A DNA stretch of 9,378 bases. It comes from Synergistales bacterium. Lineage in GTDB: Bacteria; Synergistota; Synergistia; Synergistales; 79-D21. Positions 1 to 6,167 of this stretch are shown piece after piece. The stretch lies in assembly GCA_015657435.1 (NCBI GenBank), contig JADLKH010000004.1, positions 622,360 to 631,737 of the forward strand, read 5' to 3'. The notes below the pieces were generated by a model. That model did not search any database, was not told where the DNA came from, and saw nothing but the letters and a program-made list of their open reading frames with translations. Both the position numbers and the translations under genes were made by a program. The stretch's first letter is position 1. Every line of letters starts with the position of its first letter.

Positions 1-1129
1 GGGCTGCCTCGTTGACCGCGGCAAGGCAAGCTTCGTTAGAGGAGTTGAAAAGGAGCATTCCACTTCCCTTTACGATTTCCTTAGCCTCTTCCGCATTCCG
101 TCCGTCTAACCTGAGAATGATTCTTGGGCTTTCCTTTCTCTTCTTAATAATGTCTACGAAGGCCTGCGCAAATAAATCACATAAACCTATCTGGAAAAAC
201 GCTGTAAACAGAAGAACCTTTGGTTTCGTATCCATTACAGCGTTGATGAATTTTTCTAGGACATCAGGCTTCGCCGAGAGCGCTCCGCCACCAAGGTCGG
301 TCCAGATTGAAATCTTGCCGCCTGCTTTGATGACTTGATCAATCGAGGCCATTCCCTCTCCTGCTCCATTGGAGATGATCGCGATATCTCCGTCCAGCTG
401 AACCATATTCACGCCGAGCGTTTCTCCCGCCTTTTGAAGATCGGTTTTCTCTGTATTACCTGCAGCGAATAGATACCGATCTTTTGCTCCAGCATTGTCG
501 TCCAAGATAATTTTCGAGTCTGCGGCGACGATTTCTCCGTTTGAAAGTATTGTCAATGGGTTAATTTCAACTAGCGTGGCTTTTTCTCTAATAAAAATTT
601 CGTATAGTTTTTCTATAAGAAGCTGAATGTCAGCCAATGTCGCCCCTGTTTCCGAAAGTTTCCTCGCCGAATATGCGGTATGGTAGCTTTGTAGTCCCAG
701 AAGAGGCGAAATGGCTATTCGGCGAATATCTTTAGGTTGCAAGGATTCGACTTCCATTCCGCCTTTGTTCGTGGATAGGATGCTGTAACAGCGCTCCCTA
801 CGGTCGATAGATATTGAGAGATATGCTTCAGAAACGATATTCAGGCATTCCTCGACAAGAATTTCCTCGACCTCATTTCCGGCGAACCCTTCACGGAAGA
901 GATCTGAAACATGCTTTTTCACTTCTTCTAAAGTCGTTCCCTTTCGTATACCTCCGTTTTTTCCTCGCCCTCCCACGAGATTCTGTGCCTTTACAACTCC
1001 CGGGATTGGGATGCCAGCCCATTCGACAACTCCTCTTTCAAAATCGTTCCTCCTAATCAAGAAGCCTCTGGGTACTCGAATTCCCCAATCCTTAAATATT
1101 TGTTTGCCCTGATATTCGGGTAAACGCAA
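1..1129 (-). CDS. Succinyl-CoA synthetase beta-like subunit (ADP-forming acyl-CoA synthetase), 3' end cut by window
   Basis: This is an ATP-grasp subunit of a succinate/malate/acyl-CoA ligase, which couples acyl-CoA formation or breakdown to ATP in the cytoplasm, normally with an alpha subunit that would lie beyond position 1. The frame is open for 376 codons with no internal stop. Visible landmarks are the N-terminal RLPEYQGKQIF, the ATP-binding VVKAQ (Lys about 47) followed by GGRGK (53-57), the family signature VEINPL (187-192), a Gly-rich NGAGEGM (from about 254), and TDLGGGA further on. E. coli SucC is about 388 residues, so only the last few are missing. The start is TTG at 1129-1127; no ATG fits, and an AAAGGAGAGG ribosome binding site lies just upstream. 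The loop equivalent to E. coli GGIVRCD reads FQIGLCD (312-318), so the acid substrate may not be succinate. The family is secure; the substrate is unknown. Confidence 0.9.
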   Translation of the reverse strand, partial: MRLPEYQGKQIFKDWGIRVPRGFLIRRNDFERGVVEWAGIPIPGVVKAQNLVGGRGKNGGIRKGTTLEEVKKHVSDLFREGFAGNEVEEILVEECLNIVSEAYLSISIDRRERCYSILSTNKGGMEVESLQPKDIRRIAISPLLGLQSYHTAYSARKLSETGATLADIQLLIEKLYEIFIREKATLVEINPLTILSNGEIVAADSKIILDDNAGAKDRYLFAAGNTEKTDLQKAGETLGVNMVQLDGDIAIISNGAGEGMASIDQVIKAGGKISIWTDLGGGALSAKPDVLEKFINAVMDTKPKVLLFTAFFQIGLCDLFAQAFVDIIKKRKESPRIILRLDGRNAEEAKEIVKGSGMLLFNSSNEACLAAVNEAA

Positions 1130-1236
1130 TTAAACCCTCTCCTTTCTCAATGCGTGGGGCAAACCTCCATCTGCAACACCATAAAAAGTGCCGTATTGCT
1201 TATTGTTTTTAGTTGTCTCTTGTTGTTAGATTTAAC

Positions 1237-1278
1237 AAGTGAGGTGCCTGCTGTATAAGCGAGACAGGCACCTCGCTT
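1237..1278 (-). promoter_or_regulatory. Strong intercistronic hairpin with a competing alternative fold
   Basis: GAGGTGCCTG (1241-1250) is perfectly complementary to CAGGCACCTC (1265-1274). With the flanking AAGT/GCTT the stem reaches 14 pairs including one wobble. The right arm can instead fold with AAGCGAG (1257-1263) against CTCGCTT (1272-1278), a perfect 7-pair stem with an 8-nt loop, so the two folds exclude each other. The element lies 13 nt past the TAXI gene stop and about 110 nt before the CoA-ligase start, on the same strand. No U tract follows on either strand, so a simple intrinsic terminator is unlikely. An RNA processing or stabilising site, a Rho-assisted attenuator or a protein-binding site are all possible. 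The pairing is seen directly; the role is inferred. Confidence 0.55.
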
Positions 1279-1290
1279 GCGTAGGAGGGG

Positions 1291-2292
1291 TTATTTCAAC
1301 TGGCCTGTCTCGATGTAATATTTCCTAGCGCCTGGATGTAAAAACACCCCTGTGCCAAGATGAGCTTTTTTGGCTGTGAAGGCTCGTGCAGCGGGGGCAA
1401 AAGTCCGGAATCGTGCTTCATTCTCACAAATGATCTTCGTAATTCGGTAAATAACGTCTTCTGGAACATCTTCGTTTGCAACCAACACGGTGAACATCGT
1501 GGCTGTTTTAATGTCTTCCGTCTGTCCTTTATAGGTATTTTTAGGAATCGTGTGCGGAACGTGGGCCAGGTTCTTAAAGAGGTAATCGAGGCAATCGTCG
1601 GTCATGCTCAGGTGGACCATGGGTACGGAAAGCTGCATTTCTACAAAGGGGCCGGATGGGTCATGTATATTGTTAATAGCCATATCTGCATGGCCGTCGG
1701 TTATGAGGGATTTAGCATCCGTGTATCCCGTGAGCGTTACCTTACCGCCCCACTTGTCAATATCCTTATAGTTGAAGCCGTAGAACTCAAACACCTTTCG
1801 TCCCACAAACTCATCCGAGGTTCCGGGGTTGTCCGTGACCACCCTTATGGGCGGCTTTTTTTGGGCGATATCCTTAATCGTCTTAATGCCATACTTGTCA
1901 GCGAAATCTTTCCGCATAGCAAATTGGATCGGCGAAGATCCGAAGCTCGCCAATACCGCCCGGAGCTTTGTCGCTTTAGGTTTCCCTTCAAACGGTTCAG
2001 TAGCATTCACTGCGGCGATAGCAAAGGGAGGAAAAGTGAAACCCAACTGGGCTTTGTCGCCGAGACTTACGGCCAATGCGTTCGAAGCACCGCTTCCCGG
2101 AACCGATTTGATGTTGATGGAAGGATCTTTTTCGTGAATCATTTCAGCCGTCGCGCCCATGATCGCAAACCATCCGCCGCCAGGAGAAGCGGAAATCGCG
2201 GTCAGGTTAACCGGTTCGCTTGAGGCCACACTTGCTGCCAGTAACATCGTCACCAGTAACCCAAAAATCCAAATAAATCTCCACTTTTGCAT
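1291..2292 (-). CDS. TAXI-family TRAP-type solute-binding protein, secreted
   Basis: This is an extracytoplasmic substrate-binding protein of the TAXI type, which normally delivers small organic acids or amino acids to a fused TRAP permease. From the chosen start it is 333 residues, the usual family size. Residues 1 to about 26 are a signal peptide (MQKWRF, then a hydrophobic core, then a small-residue cleavage site near VASS). Family hallmarks follow: GGGWFAIMGATAEMI, PGSGASNALAVSLGDKAQLGFT, VTDNPGTSDEF, GYTDAKSLITDGHADM, and a C-terminal HPGARKYYIETG. An upstream in-frame ATG at 2370 would add 26 non-hydrophobic residues before the signal peptide. The ATG at 2292 follows a GGGAGGTG ribosome binding site and is preferred. 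No permease gene is present on either side in the window; the downstream neighbour is the CoA-ligase subunit. The ligand cannot be read from the sequence. Confidence 0.92.
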   Translation of the reverse strand: MQKWRFIWIFGLLVTMLLAASVASSEPVNLTAISASPGGGWFAIMGATAEMIHEKDPSINIKSVPGSGASNALAVSLGDKAQLGFTFPPFAIAAVNATEPFEGKPKATKLRAVLASFGSSPIQFAMRKDFADKYGIKTIKDIAQKKPPIRVVTDNPGTSDEFVGRKVFEFYGFNYKDIDKWGGKVTLTGYTDAKSLITDGHADMAINNIHDPSGPFVEMQLSVPMVHLSMTDDCLDYLFKNLAHVPHTIPKNTYKGQTEDIKTATMFTVLVANEDVPEDVIYRITKIICENEARFRTFAPAARAFTAKKAHLGTGVFLHPGARKYYIETGQLK

Positions 2293-2387
2293 ACCTGCAC
2301 CTCCCTCGAATTCTTGAGTATCGATTCCTGATGGCCATCTACTGTATCGAGTGCATGATATTTTTCGCATATCTATTCTGATGAAAC

Positions 2388-2417
2388 ATTATCAAAGTGT
2401 AATATAACCTGACCCAA
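2388..2417 (-). promoter_or_regulatory. Possible promoter of the TAXI gene
   Basis: On the minus strand TTGGGT (2417-2412) precedes GATAAT (2393-2388) by 18 nt. The -10 matches TATAAT at 5 of 6 positions and the -35 only at TTG. Transcription from here would leave a leader of roughly 90 nt before the ATG at 2292. It is the best candidate I see in this leader but is weak on its own. Confidence 0.3.
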
Positions 2418-2441
2418 GAAACGAAACTGGATTCAGCAAAA

Positions 2442-2470
2442 GTGACAAGTCTGTAATTAAATTTATTAAT
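2442..2470 (+). promoter_or_regulatory. Possible plus-strand promoter for a noncoding transcript
   Basis: GTGACA (2442-2447, one mismatch to TTGACA) is followed after 16-17 nt by TATTAA/ATTAAT (2464-2470) in a locally AT-rich stretch. A start near 2476 would give a transcript of about 575 nt ending at the terminator at 3008-3051. The -10 match is mediocre, so this rests mainly on having a terminator downstream with no gene between. Confidence 0.3.
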
Positions 2471-2475
2471 AACGA

Positions 2476-3051
2476 TCCTTCATGCGTGAGCATGCGGTGG
2501 GGGGTATGAAGTGACATAACAAAATATCTTAGGGTATTTCACTTGGATAAGATGGGGGTATCCTGGTGGATTTTGTCCTTCGTCATTCCTTTGAGTCAAT
2601 CCAGTAATCGAGACGAGGGCCTTAAGGTTCCTCGTAATAAGAGGTAGTTTGATGAAGGCTGGGAGGAGGTGCGAAGGGGCCTCTATAACACTTGCCGAAA
2701 ATAGAGGGATGCATATTGGGTGTAAATTTTTCGGGGAATTAGACGGGTCAGCTTGGGCGAAGGGATAGGTCAAACGAGGCTAGGTGTCCCCCCTGTTAAT
2801 ACGGATAGGGTGAGGCTAGGATTTCTGATTGGGCGGTTAGTCACGATTAGTAATAAACTAGAATCTACGATGAGCCGAGTTCCGTGGGTGTTAGGAACAG
2901 GTCCAGTCGATGCTAAGCGAAGCTAACGCCTATAGACCTCAAAATCCGCCGGGCCCCGGGTCTGTGGGGGGCTGAGCCCCCCCCTCCGGCGCCCAGGGGC
3001 CCTTCCCAAGGGAATCTCTCGATTTAATAATCGGGGATTCCCTTATTTTTT
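2476..3051 (+). ncRNA. Candidate structured noncoding RNA (unassigned)
   Basis: No plausible protein is encoded here on either strand. The plus strand is purine-rich, with possible helices in series: CATGC-GTGA-GCATG (2481-2494, a GNRA tetraloop); AAGTGA/TCACTT (2509-2514/2539-2544) closing an inner AAATA/TATTT; GGATA/TATCC (2545-2563) abutting it; TGGATT/AATCCA (2567-2603); ACGAGGGCC/GGTTCCTCGT (2613-2635); CCTCTAT/ATAGAGG (2680-2707); CCCTGT/ATAGGG (2791-2810); GTTCC/GGAAC (2879-2898), abutting AGGTC/GACCT (2899-2939); and CGCCGG/CCGGCG (2948-2991) around GGGGGGC-TGA-GCCCCCC (2966-2982). A U-tailed terminator closes the interval. I looked for tmRNA, RNase P, SRP and group II intron domain V landmarks and saw none. 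Random sequence of this length also yields several 6-bp helices, so the main support is the orphan terminator. A decayed sequence is the alternative. Confidence 0.33.
3008..3051 (+). terminator. Rho-independent terminator, plus strand
   Basis: AAGGGAATC (3008-3016) pairs perfectly with GATTCCCTT (3036-3044), with a further CGAT/ATCG inside, and is followed by ATTTTTT (3045-3051). Read on the minus strand it lacks a U tract, so it acts on plus-strand transcripts. No plus-strand gene lies upstream of it in the window. Confidence 0.75.
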
Positions 3052-3311
3052 GCATGAATAGTCGCTGAACTCAGGTCGGGTTATAGTCTGAAGTTATGAA
3101 GGACCGTAAAATGTCAGGGAATCTCATGTGAAAGTTGAGGCTAGTCTGGATGGGGCGACGATATGGATAAAATGAGCACGAGGATGAAGGTAAAGATTAA
3201 TGGAGATGAGTTTGGGGAGCGAGGGGGCTGGAAGAGTAGGAGTAATGGAACTCGTTGGTTATTTCAGGCTGGTAGAAGTGGAATTCGTATATGGGAGTTC
3301 AAGATTCCCAT
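3052..3311. other. Gene-free purine-rich spacer
   Basis: Between the plus-strand terminator and the minus-strand terminator of the PDZ gene I see no convincing gene. The plus strand remains G+A-rich. The only open frame of note (ATG at 3163, stop at 3328-3330, 55 codons) lacks a clear ribosome binding site, is rich in Lys/Arg/Gly as expected from purine-rich DNA, and runs into the terminator hairpin. A small palindrome, TATGGGA/TCCCATA, lies just before the terminator's T tract. Confidence 0.5.
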
Positions 3312-3348
3312 AAAAAAGGAGGGCTTGTGATTACGCAGCCCCCCCCTT
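3312..3348 (-). terminator. Rho-independent terminator of the PDZ-protein gene
   Basis: Read on the minus strand, AAGG plus a G run ending in CT (3348-3337) pairs with AGCCCTCCTT (3325-3316) across a short loop. A TTTTTT tract (3317-3312) follows directly. It lies about 30 nt past the stop of the gene starting at 4078, so that gene is probably transcribed alone. Confidence 0.75.
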
Positions 3349-3376
3349 CATTCAGGCTTGTGTTCAGGTCGGATTC

Positions 3377-4078
3377 CTACTTCAACACGAGCAAGTCTTT
3401 CTTATCGTTCCTTACGTAGACGAGGATTACGGAGCCCTTTGCAGCGATCTTGTTTTCTATGTAGGCGGAAAGAGTCTTTTGGTCGAAACTAGCCGAGGGT
3501 TTCCCATCGATTTCAGCGATCAGATCCCCCGAAGTCAGTTTCACTTCCGCGGCCTTGCTGTCGGCTTCGACTTTCAAAACCGGGATAAGTCCTTCTGTGT
3601 TCTTTTCTCCAAGAATCAGACCGACAGGTTTTTCCTGAGGGGTATTCGGTTCTTCCTTGACTGCTTCGTTCGTGATCGCCTCGTTTGGGGTCCCGTCGAT
3701 CTTGCTCCGAATTTCCTTGATCATCGGAATCAGCTGGTCGATTGAGCGTGCGCGGTGCACAAAGCCTTGGACGAGTTCGGTTTCGGTGACTGTAAGCTTG
3801 ATGAAGCCGTCACGTTCAAGCATGTTGAACTTGACCATGCAATGGTGGGTCGCTGCCCAGAACCCATCCCCGAAATCCTTGGTCACGACCACCTTATAGG
3901 GTTCAACCGCGTCGACTGTGAAATTCTTGGCCGAAGTGACATCTATGATTGTGTCCTGAACCTGTTTTATGCTGGCATTCTTTATGGTCGTGATATACAT
4001 CTTCTCGGCAAAAGCCTGGCTAGCTAGAAGCAAGGAGGAAGCAATCAGAATCCCCAGCAATGTAGCCATACGTTTCAC
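3377..4078 (-). CDS. Exported PDZ-domain protein of unknown function
   Basis: This 233-residue protein starts with a signal peptide (MKRMATLLGILIASSLLLAS, probable cleavage after AFA at residue 24). It should act outside the membrane. Residues about 26-130 form a compact alpha/beta-looking domain I cannot assign (KNASIKQVQDTIIDV, FWAATHHCMVKFN, FIKLTVTETELV). An acidic, Pro-rich linker follows (about 131-150). The C-terminus from about 152 is a PDZ domain: KAAEVKLTSGDLIAEIDGKP is the classic ligand-groove segment, then VILVYVRNDKKDLLVLK. There are no protease catalytic motifs, so this is a PDZ module without a DegP/CtpA domain, perhaps a scaffold or chaperone. The start is GTG at 4078 with a GAGGGGG ribosome binding site 7 nt upstream; an ATG three codons in is the alternative. 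It is monocistronic, with its own terminator. Confidence 0.85.
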   Translation of the reverse strand: MKRMATLLGILIASSLLLASQAFAEKMYITTIKNASIKQVQDTIIDVTSAKNFTVDAVEPYKVVVTKDFGDGFWAATHHCMVKFNMLERDGFIKLTVTETELVQGFVHRARSIDQLIPMIKEIRSKIDGTPNEAITNEAVKEEPNTPQEKPVGLILGEKNTEGLIPVLKVEADSKAAEVKLTSGDLIAEIDGKPSASFDQKTLSAYIENKIAAKGSVILVYVRNDKKDLLVLK

Positions 4079-4357
4079 GGCAAATCCCCCTCTTCGTAAG
4101 GACTCTGTCCCTTCACTTAAACTACCCTTTCTCGAACCTTAACAACTTCGCTCCGGCGTCAAACACTACTTCATGGGGTCTTGTCTACTTGTCCAGGTTG
4201 CACGGCCCCTGGGCCTTATAACGTCAGGTTAACAAGATAGACGCGTAGGGATGTACGACCTCCTTCAGCGGAACAAACCGAAATTGCCTTCAGTACCCCT
4301 CAGTCCCGGTTTACTGAAGCCTACTGAAAGGTGACTGCACTTATTTCGCGAGGACGC
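4079..4357. other. Intergenic region upstream of the PDZ gene
   Basis: I see no gene here. It holds an 8-bp inverted repeat CTTCAGTA (4288-4295)/TACTGAAG (4312-4319) with a second TACTGAA copy at 4322-4328, and a tight GGCCC-CT-GGGCC hairpin near 4204-4215. The leader of the PDZ gene must lie in its low-coordinate part, but I found no good -35/-10 pair; the best is TTGACG with a poor -10. The high-coordinate part may be further decayed IS sequence continuing from the orfA remnant. Confidence 0.45.
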
Positions 4358-4525
4358 TCAGAGGGAAATTTTCGTTTCCCAGTTTTCCCGAAAGTCCCCT
4401 TGAAAGAGATACTTCCGTCCGATTCGCCGTACGGTGTCACTTGTCATCGAATCTTCCCAGATGGGGACCTCCTCTTCCTAAAGCAACCTGATGACCTGTT
4501 CTGAGGTGAAACCTTTTCGCGGCAT
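4358..4525 (-). pseudogene. IS3-family orfA (HTH transposase subunit) remnant
   Basis: Translation from the ATG at 4525 gives MPRKGFTSEQVIRLL, then a TAG stop (4480-4478), then EEEVPIWEDSMTSDTVRRIG. This follows the standard N-terminus of IS3-family OrfA proteins (PRKRFT-EQII-LREAEV, then a Thr/Val segment leading into RQLG). The reading then diverges and stops at 4360-4358. The missing Arg codon of the LREAEV motif is the one that has become TAG. Homology breaks down after about residue 36, where a frameshift is likely. The helix-turn-helix is incomplete, so no functional protein is expected. The family call comes from memory of the consensus, not a search. Confidence 0.6.
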
Positions 4526-4602
4526 CCCTATTTGTACTTCTCGCCCAGGTTTACCGATCCGGTCTGGCTTAGGTTGCGGATCAGTTTCCCGAAGCCAGGT
4601 CA
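4358..4602 (-). mobile_element. IS3-family element remnant, 5' (left) end
   Basis: On the minus strand the sequence from 4602 begins TGACCTGGC, a typical IS3-type terminus (5'-TG with the CCTG/CC pattern). After about 77 nt of leader comes the ATG of a broken orfA. The first seven bases are identical to the terminus at 5889. The rest of the element towards lower coordinates is unrecognisable or deleted. The end lies about 30 nt past the stop of the M20D gene. A nested inverted repeat (CTGGCTT/AAGCCAG, 4564-4570/4592-4598; GATCCG/CGGATC, 4556-4561/4577-4582) sits in the leader. No target duplication is visible. Confidence 0.6.
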
Positions 4603-4632
4603 CTATCAGCGATGTAAAGAACTCTATATTCT

Positions 4633-5814
4633 TTATCTGCGGTTCTCCATGTAATCATAAGCTAATTGTGCCAAAGCGGCTGCACCGTACCTTAAAGAAT
4701 CTTCATCTGCGTCAAAGCGGGGATTGTGCCATTGATTCACTATGCCTTTTGCTTCATTGCCAACTCCGAGGAATAAGAACACTCCCGGAATTCTCTCCTG
4801 GAAACAGGCAAAATCTTCTCCACCCATAGAGGGAGAAAAATTGATGACTCCCTCTGAACCGAAAACTTTTTCCAACGGTCCGCGGCACCATTCGGCTAGC
4901 TCAGGCGGGTTAAACACAACAGGTAAGTCTTTGCGGTAAATAAACTTTGCTTCGGTTTGCATTGCCGCAGCGATACCATCAATAACCGAACGCATCCGTT
5001 CAGGCATCTGCGCCTGCAGCGTCGGGTTGAAAGTGCGAACTGTTCCGGTAAGTTCAACCTTTTCTGGAATAACGTTGTTCGCATCACCACCATGAATAGT
5101 GCCAAAAGATATAACAGCGGAATCCAACGGGTCAACTTGGCGACTGACAACTGTTTGCAATCCTTGGATGATGGCTGCAGTTGCCGTGATCGGGTCATGG
5201 GTTCGATGCGGGATAGCGCCGTGTCCCCCAACGCCATTGATAGTCAAAAACGTTGTGTCTACAGCAGCCATCAACCCTCCGGGTTTTAGGCATACCTTTC
5301 CACACGGGATACTCGGCATGTTGTGCAATCCAAAAATGACGGATACGGCCGGATTATCGAGCACCCCCTTCTCCAGCATCAACTTGGCTCCTGCATTAAT
5401 TTCTTCAGCTGGTTGAAAGATAAACTTTACCGTTCCGGATAAACTATTCCTGCGCTCGGCAAGAAGAATCACCGCGCCTAACAGTCCAGCCGTATGGATA
5501 TCATGGCCGCAGGCATGCATCGCTCCGGAATTTTGAGACCGATAAACGCAATCGTTTTCCTCTTGAATAGGCAAGGCATCAATATCGGCTCTAAGCGCAA
5601 TTACCGGTCCTGAAAGTGCGCCTTTCAGCAACCCAACAACTCCGGTTTCCCCACCCCATTCAACAATTTCTACTCCAAATCGAATGAGGATTTGTTTGAT
5701 CATTTCTGTAGTTCGGTATTCCTTAAAACTGATTTCAGGATCTTTATGCAGCTTCCGCCGAAAGCCGATCATATCCTGTTGTATCTCTGTGGCTCTTTCA
5801 ATGAATGTTTTCAT
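4633..5814 (-). CDS. M20D-family metallo-amidohydrolase (amino-acid N-deacylase/carboxypeptidase type)
   Basis: This cytoplasmic, dimetal hydrolase of the hippurate hydrolase/N-acyl-L-amino-acid amidohydrolase/IAA-amino-acid hydrolase group cleaves an amide bond to release an amino acid. From the chosen start it is 393 residues, the standard length. Metal ligands and motifs are all present: ALRADIDALPIQEEND (73-88), HACGHD (100-105, ligands Cys102 and His104), FQPAEE (133-138), GLHNMP (162-167, His164), GVGGHGAIPHRTHDP in the dimerisation lid (194-208), MGGEDF (330-335) and QWHNPRFD with His363. It should be active. The ATG at 5814 has a GGAGGTG ribosome binding site; an extended frame to 5964 would run into IS sequence. 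It is flanked by IS3-type ends on both sides, and its promoter is not obvious. The exact substrate is not predictable. Confidence 0.93.
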   Translation of the reverse strand: MKTFIERATEIQQDMIGFRRKLHKDPEISFKEYRTTEMIKQILIRFGVEIVEWGGETGVVGLLKGALSGPVIALRADIDALPIQEENDCVYRSQNSGAMHACGHDIHTAGLLGAVILLAERRNSLSGTVKFIFQPAEEINAGAKLMLEKGVLDNPAVSVIFGLHNMPSIPCGKVCLKPGGLMAAVDTTFLTINGVGGHGAIPHRTHDPITATAAIIQGLQTVVSRQVDPLDSAVISFGTIHGGDANNVIPEKVELTGTVRTFNPTLQAQMPERMRSVIDGIAAAMQTEAKFIYRKDLPVVFNPPELAEWCRGPLEKVFGSEGVINFSPSMGGEDFACFQERIPGVFLFLGVGNEAKGIVNQWHNPRFDADEDSLRYGAAALAQLAYDYMENRR

Positions 5815-5888
5815 ACCACACCTCCGGTAGTTTTTTAATCGGTAAAGTGCAAGCCATTGCCTTGGATGCGTGAAAGCGAATTTTCCAT

Positions 5889-6146
5889 TGACCTGTCCCC
5901 ATTGTTTGTACCAGAAATAAGGTGAGACTTTCAGCTCGCCGCCTGTTCCGTTTCCGTGTCCCATATGGGCAGAGCTGGCAGCATCGCTCTCGGAGCGGGT
6001 GGACGATAGTCCCGGGTACTGTGAGGCCGCACTTGGTTGTGCCCCCTCCGCTCTGCCTCAAAAACGGCCTTTGCCTCGACTGGTTGATGGATTCCGGATA
6101 ATAGAGTCTTCCAGGGCATTTGAGGTTCTCCTGAAAACGATCGCAA
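5889..6146 (-). mobile_element. IS3-family element remnant, 3' (right) end
   Basis: Read on the plus strand from 5889 the end begins TGACCTGTCCCC, which shares its first seven bases with the terminus at 4602 in the orientation expected of an opposing IS end. Inside it lies the C-terminus of an orfB transposase on the minus strand (5931-6080). Upstream of that the sequence decays and meets the end of the PLP-enzyme gene at 6168, so the orfA part and most of orfB are missing. The high-coordinate edge at 6146 is approximate. The end is 74 nt from the M20D start. Confidence 0.65.
5931..6080 (-). pseudogene. IS3-family orfB (DDE transposase) C-terminal fragment
   Basis: The minus-strand frame ending at 5931 reads VEAKAVFEAERRGHNQVRPH, then STRDYRPPAPRAMLPALP, then ends EQAAS. 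This matches the highly conserved C-terminal segment of IS3-family OrfB transposases, whose consensus is EAKVLIE-WRREYNQVRPHSSLGYRPPAPEA. Only about 50 residues are recognisable. The DDE catalytic core lies upstream and is gone. Substitutions at normally fixed sites (TRDY for SLGY, E for W) show decay. The consensus comparison is from memory. Confidence 0.7.
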
Positions 6147-6167
6147 GGTTCCGGGAATGTCTTTTTG

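Noticed and set aside
1360..2223. 287-residue plus-strand open frame
   Set aside because: It is a shadow frame antisense to the well-supported TAXI gene with no recognisable protein features.
2480..2773. 97-residue minus-strand open frame
   Set aside because: It has a TTG start without a ribosome binding site, a Pro/His/Ser/Ile-rich translation with no recognisable domain, and lies antisense to the candidate RNA.
2776..3144. Three copies of GAGGCTAG (2776, 2812, 3137), the first two exactly 36 nt apart
   Set aside because: The flanks of the copies are unrelated, the unit is only 8-9 nt in purine-rich DNA, and there is no third copy at the same spacing; it is not a CRISPR array or tandem repeat.
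3163..3330. 55-codon plus-strand open frame in the purine-rich spacer
   Set aside because: It has no good ribosome binding site, a purine-biased Lys/Arg/Gly-rich composition expected by chance, a length that is unremarkable for random sequence, and it ends inside the terminator of the PDZ gene.
4111..4135. GGTTCGAG on the minus strand, resembling a tRNA T loop
   Set aside because: The flanks do not pair as a T stem and no acceptor or anticodon arm is present.
2991..4214. 11-nt inverted match between GCCCAGGGGCC near 2991-3001 and GGCCCCTGGGC near 4204-4214
   Set aside because: Both lie in GC-rich hairpin-forming stretches and the similarity stops at 11 nt, so it is probably coincidental.
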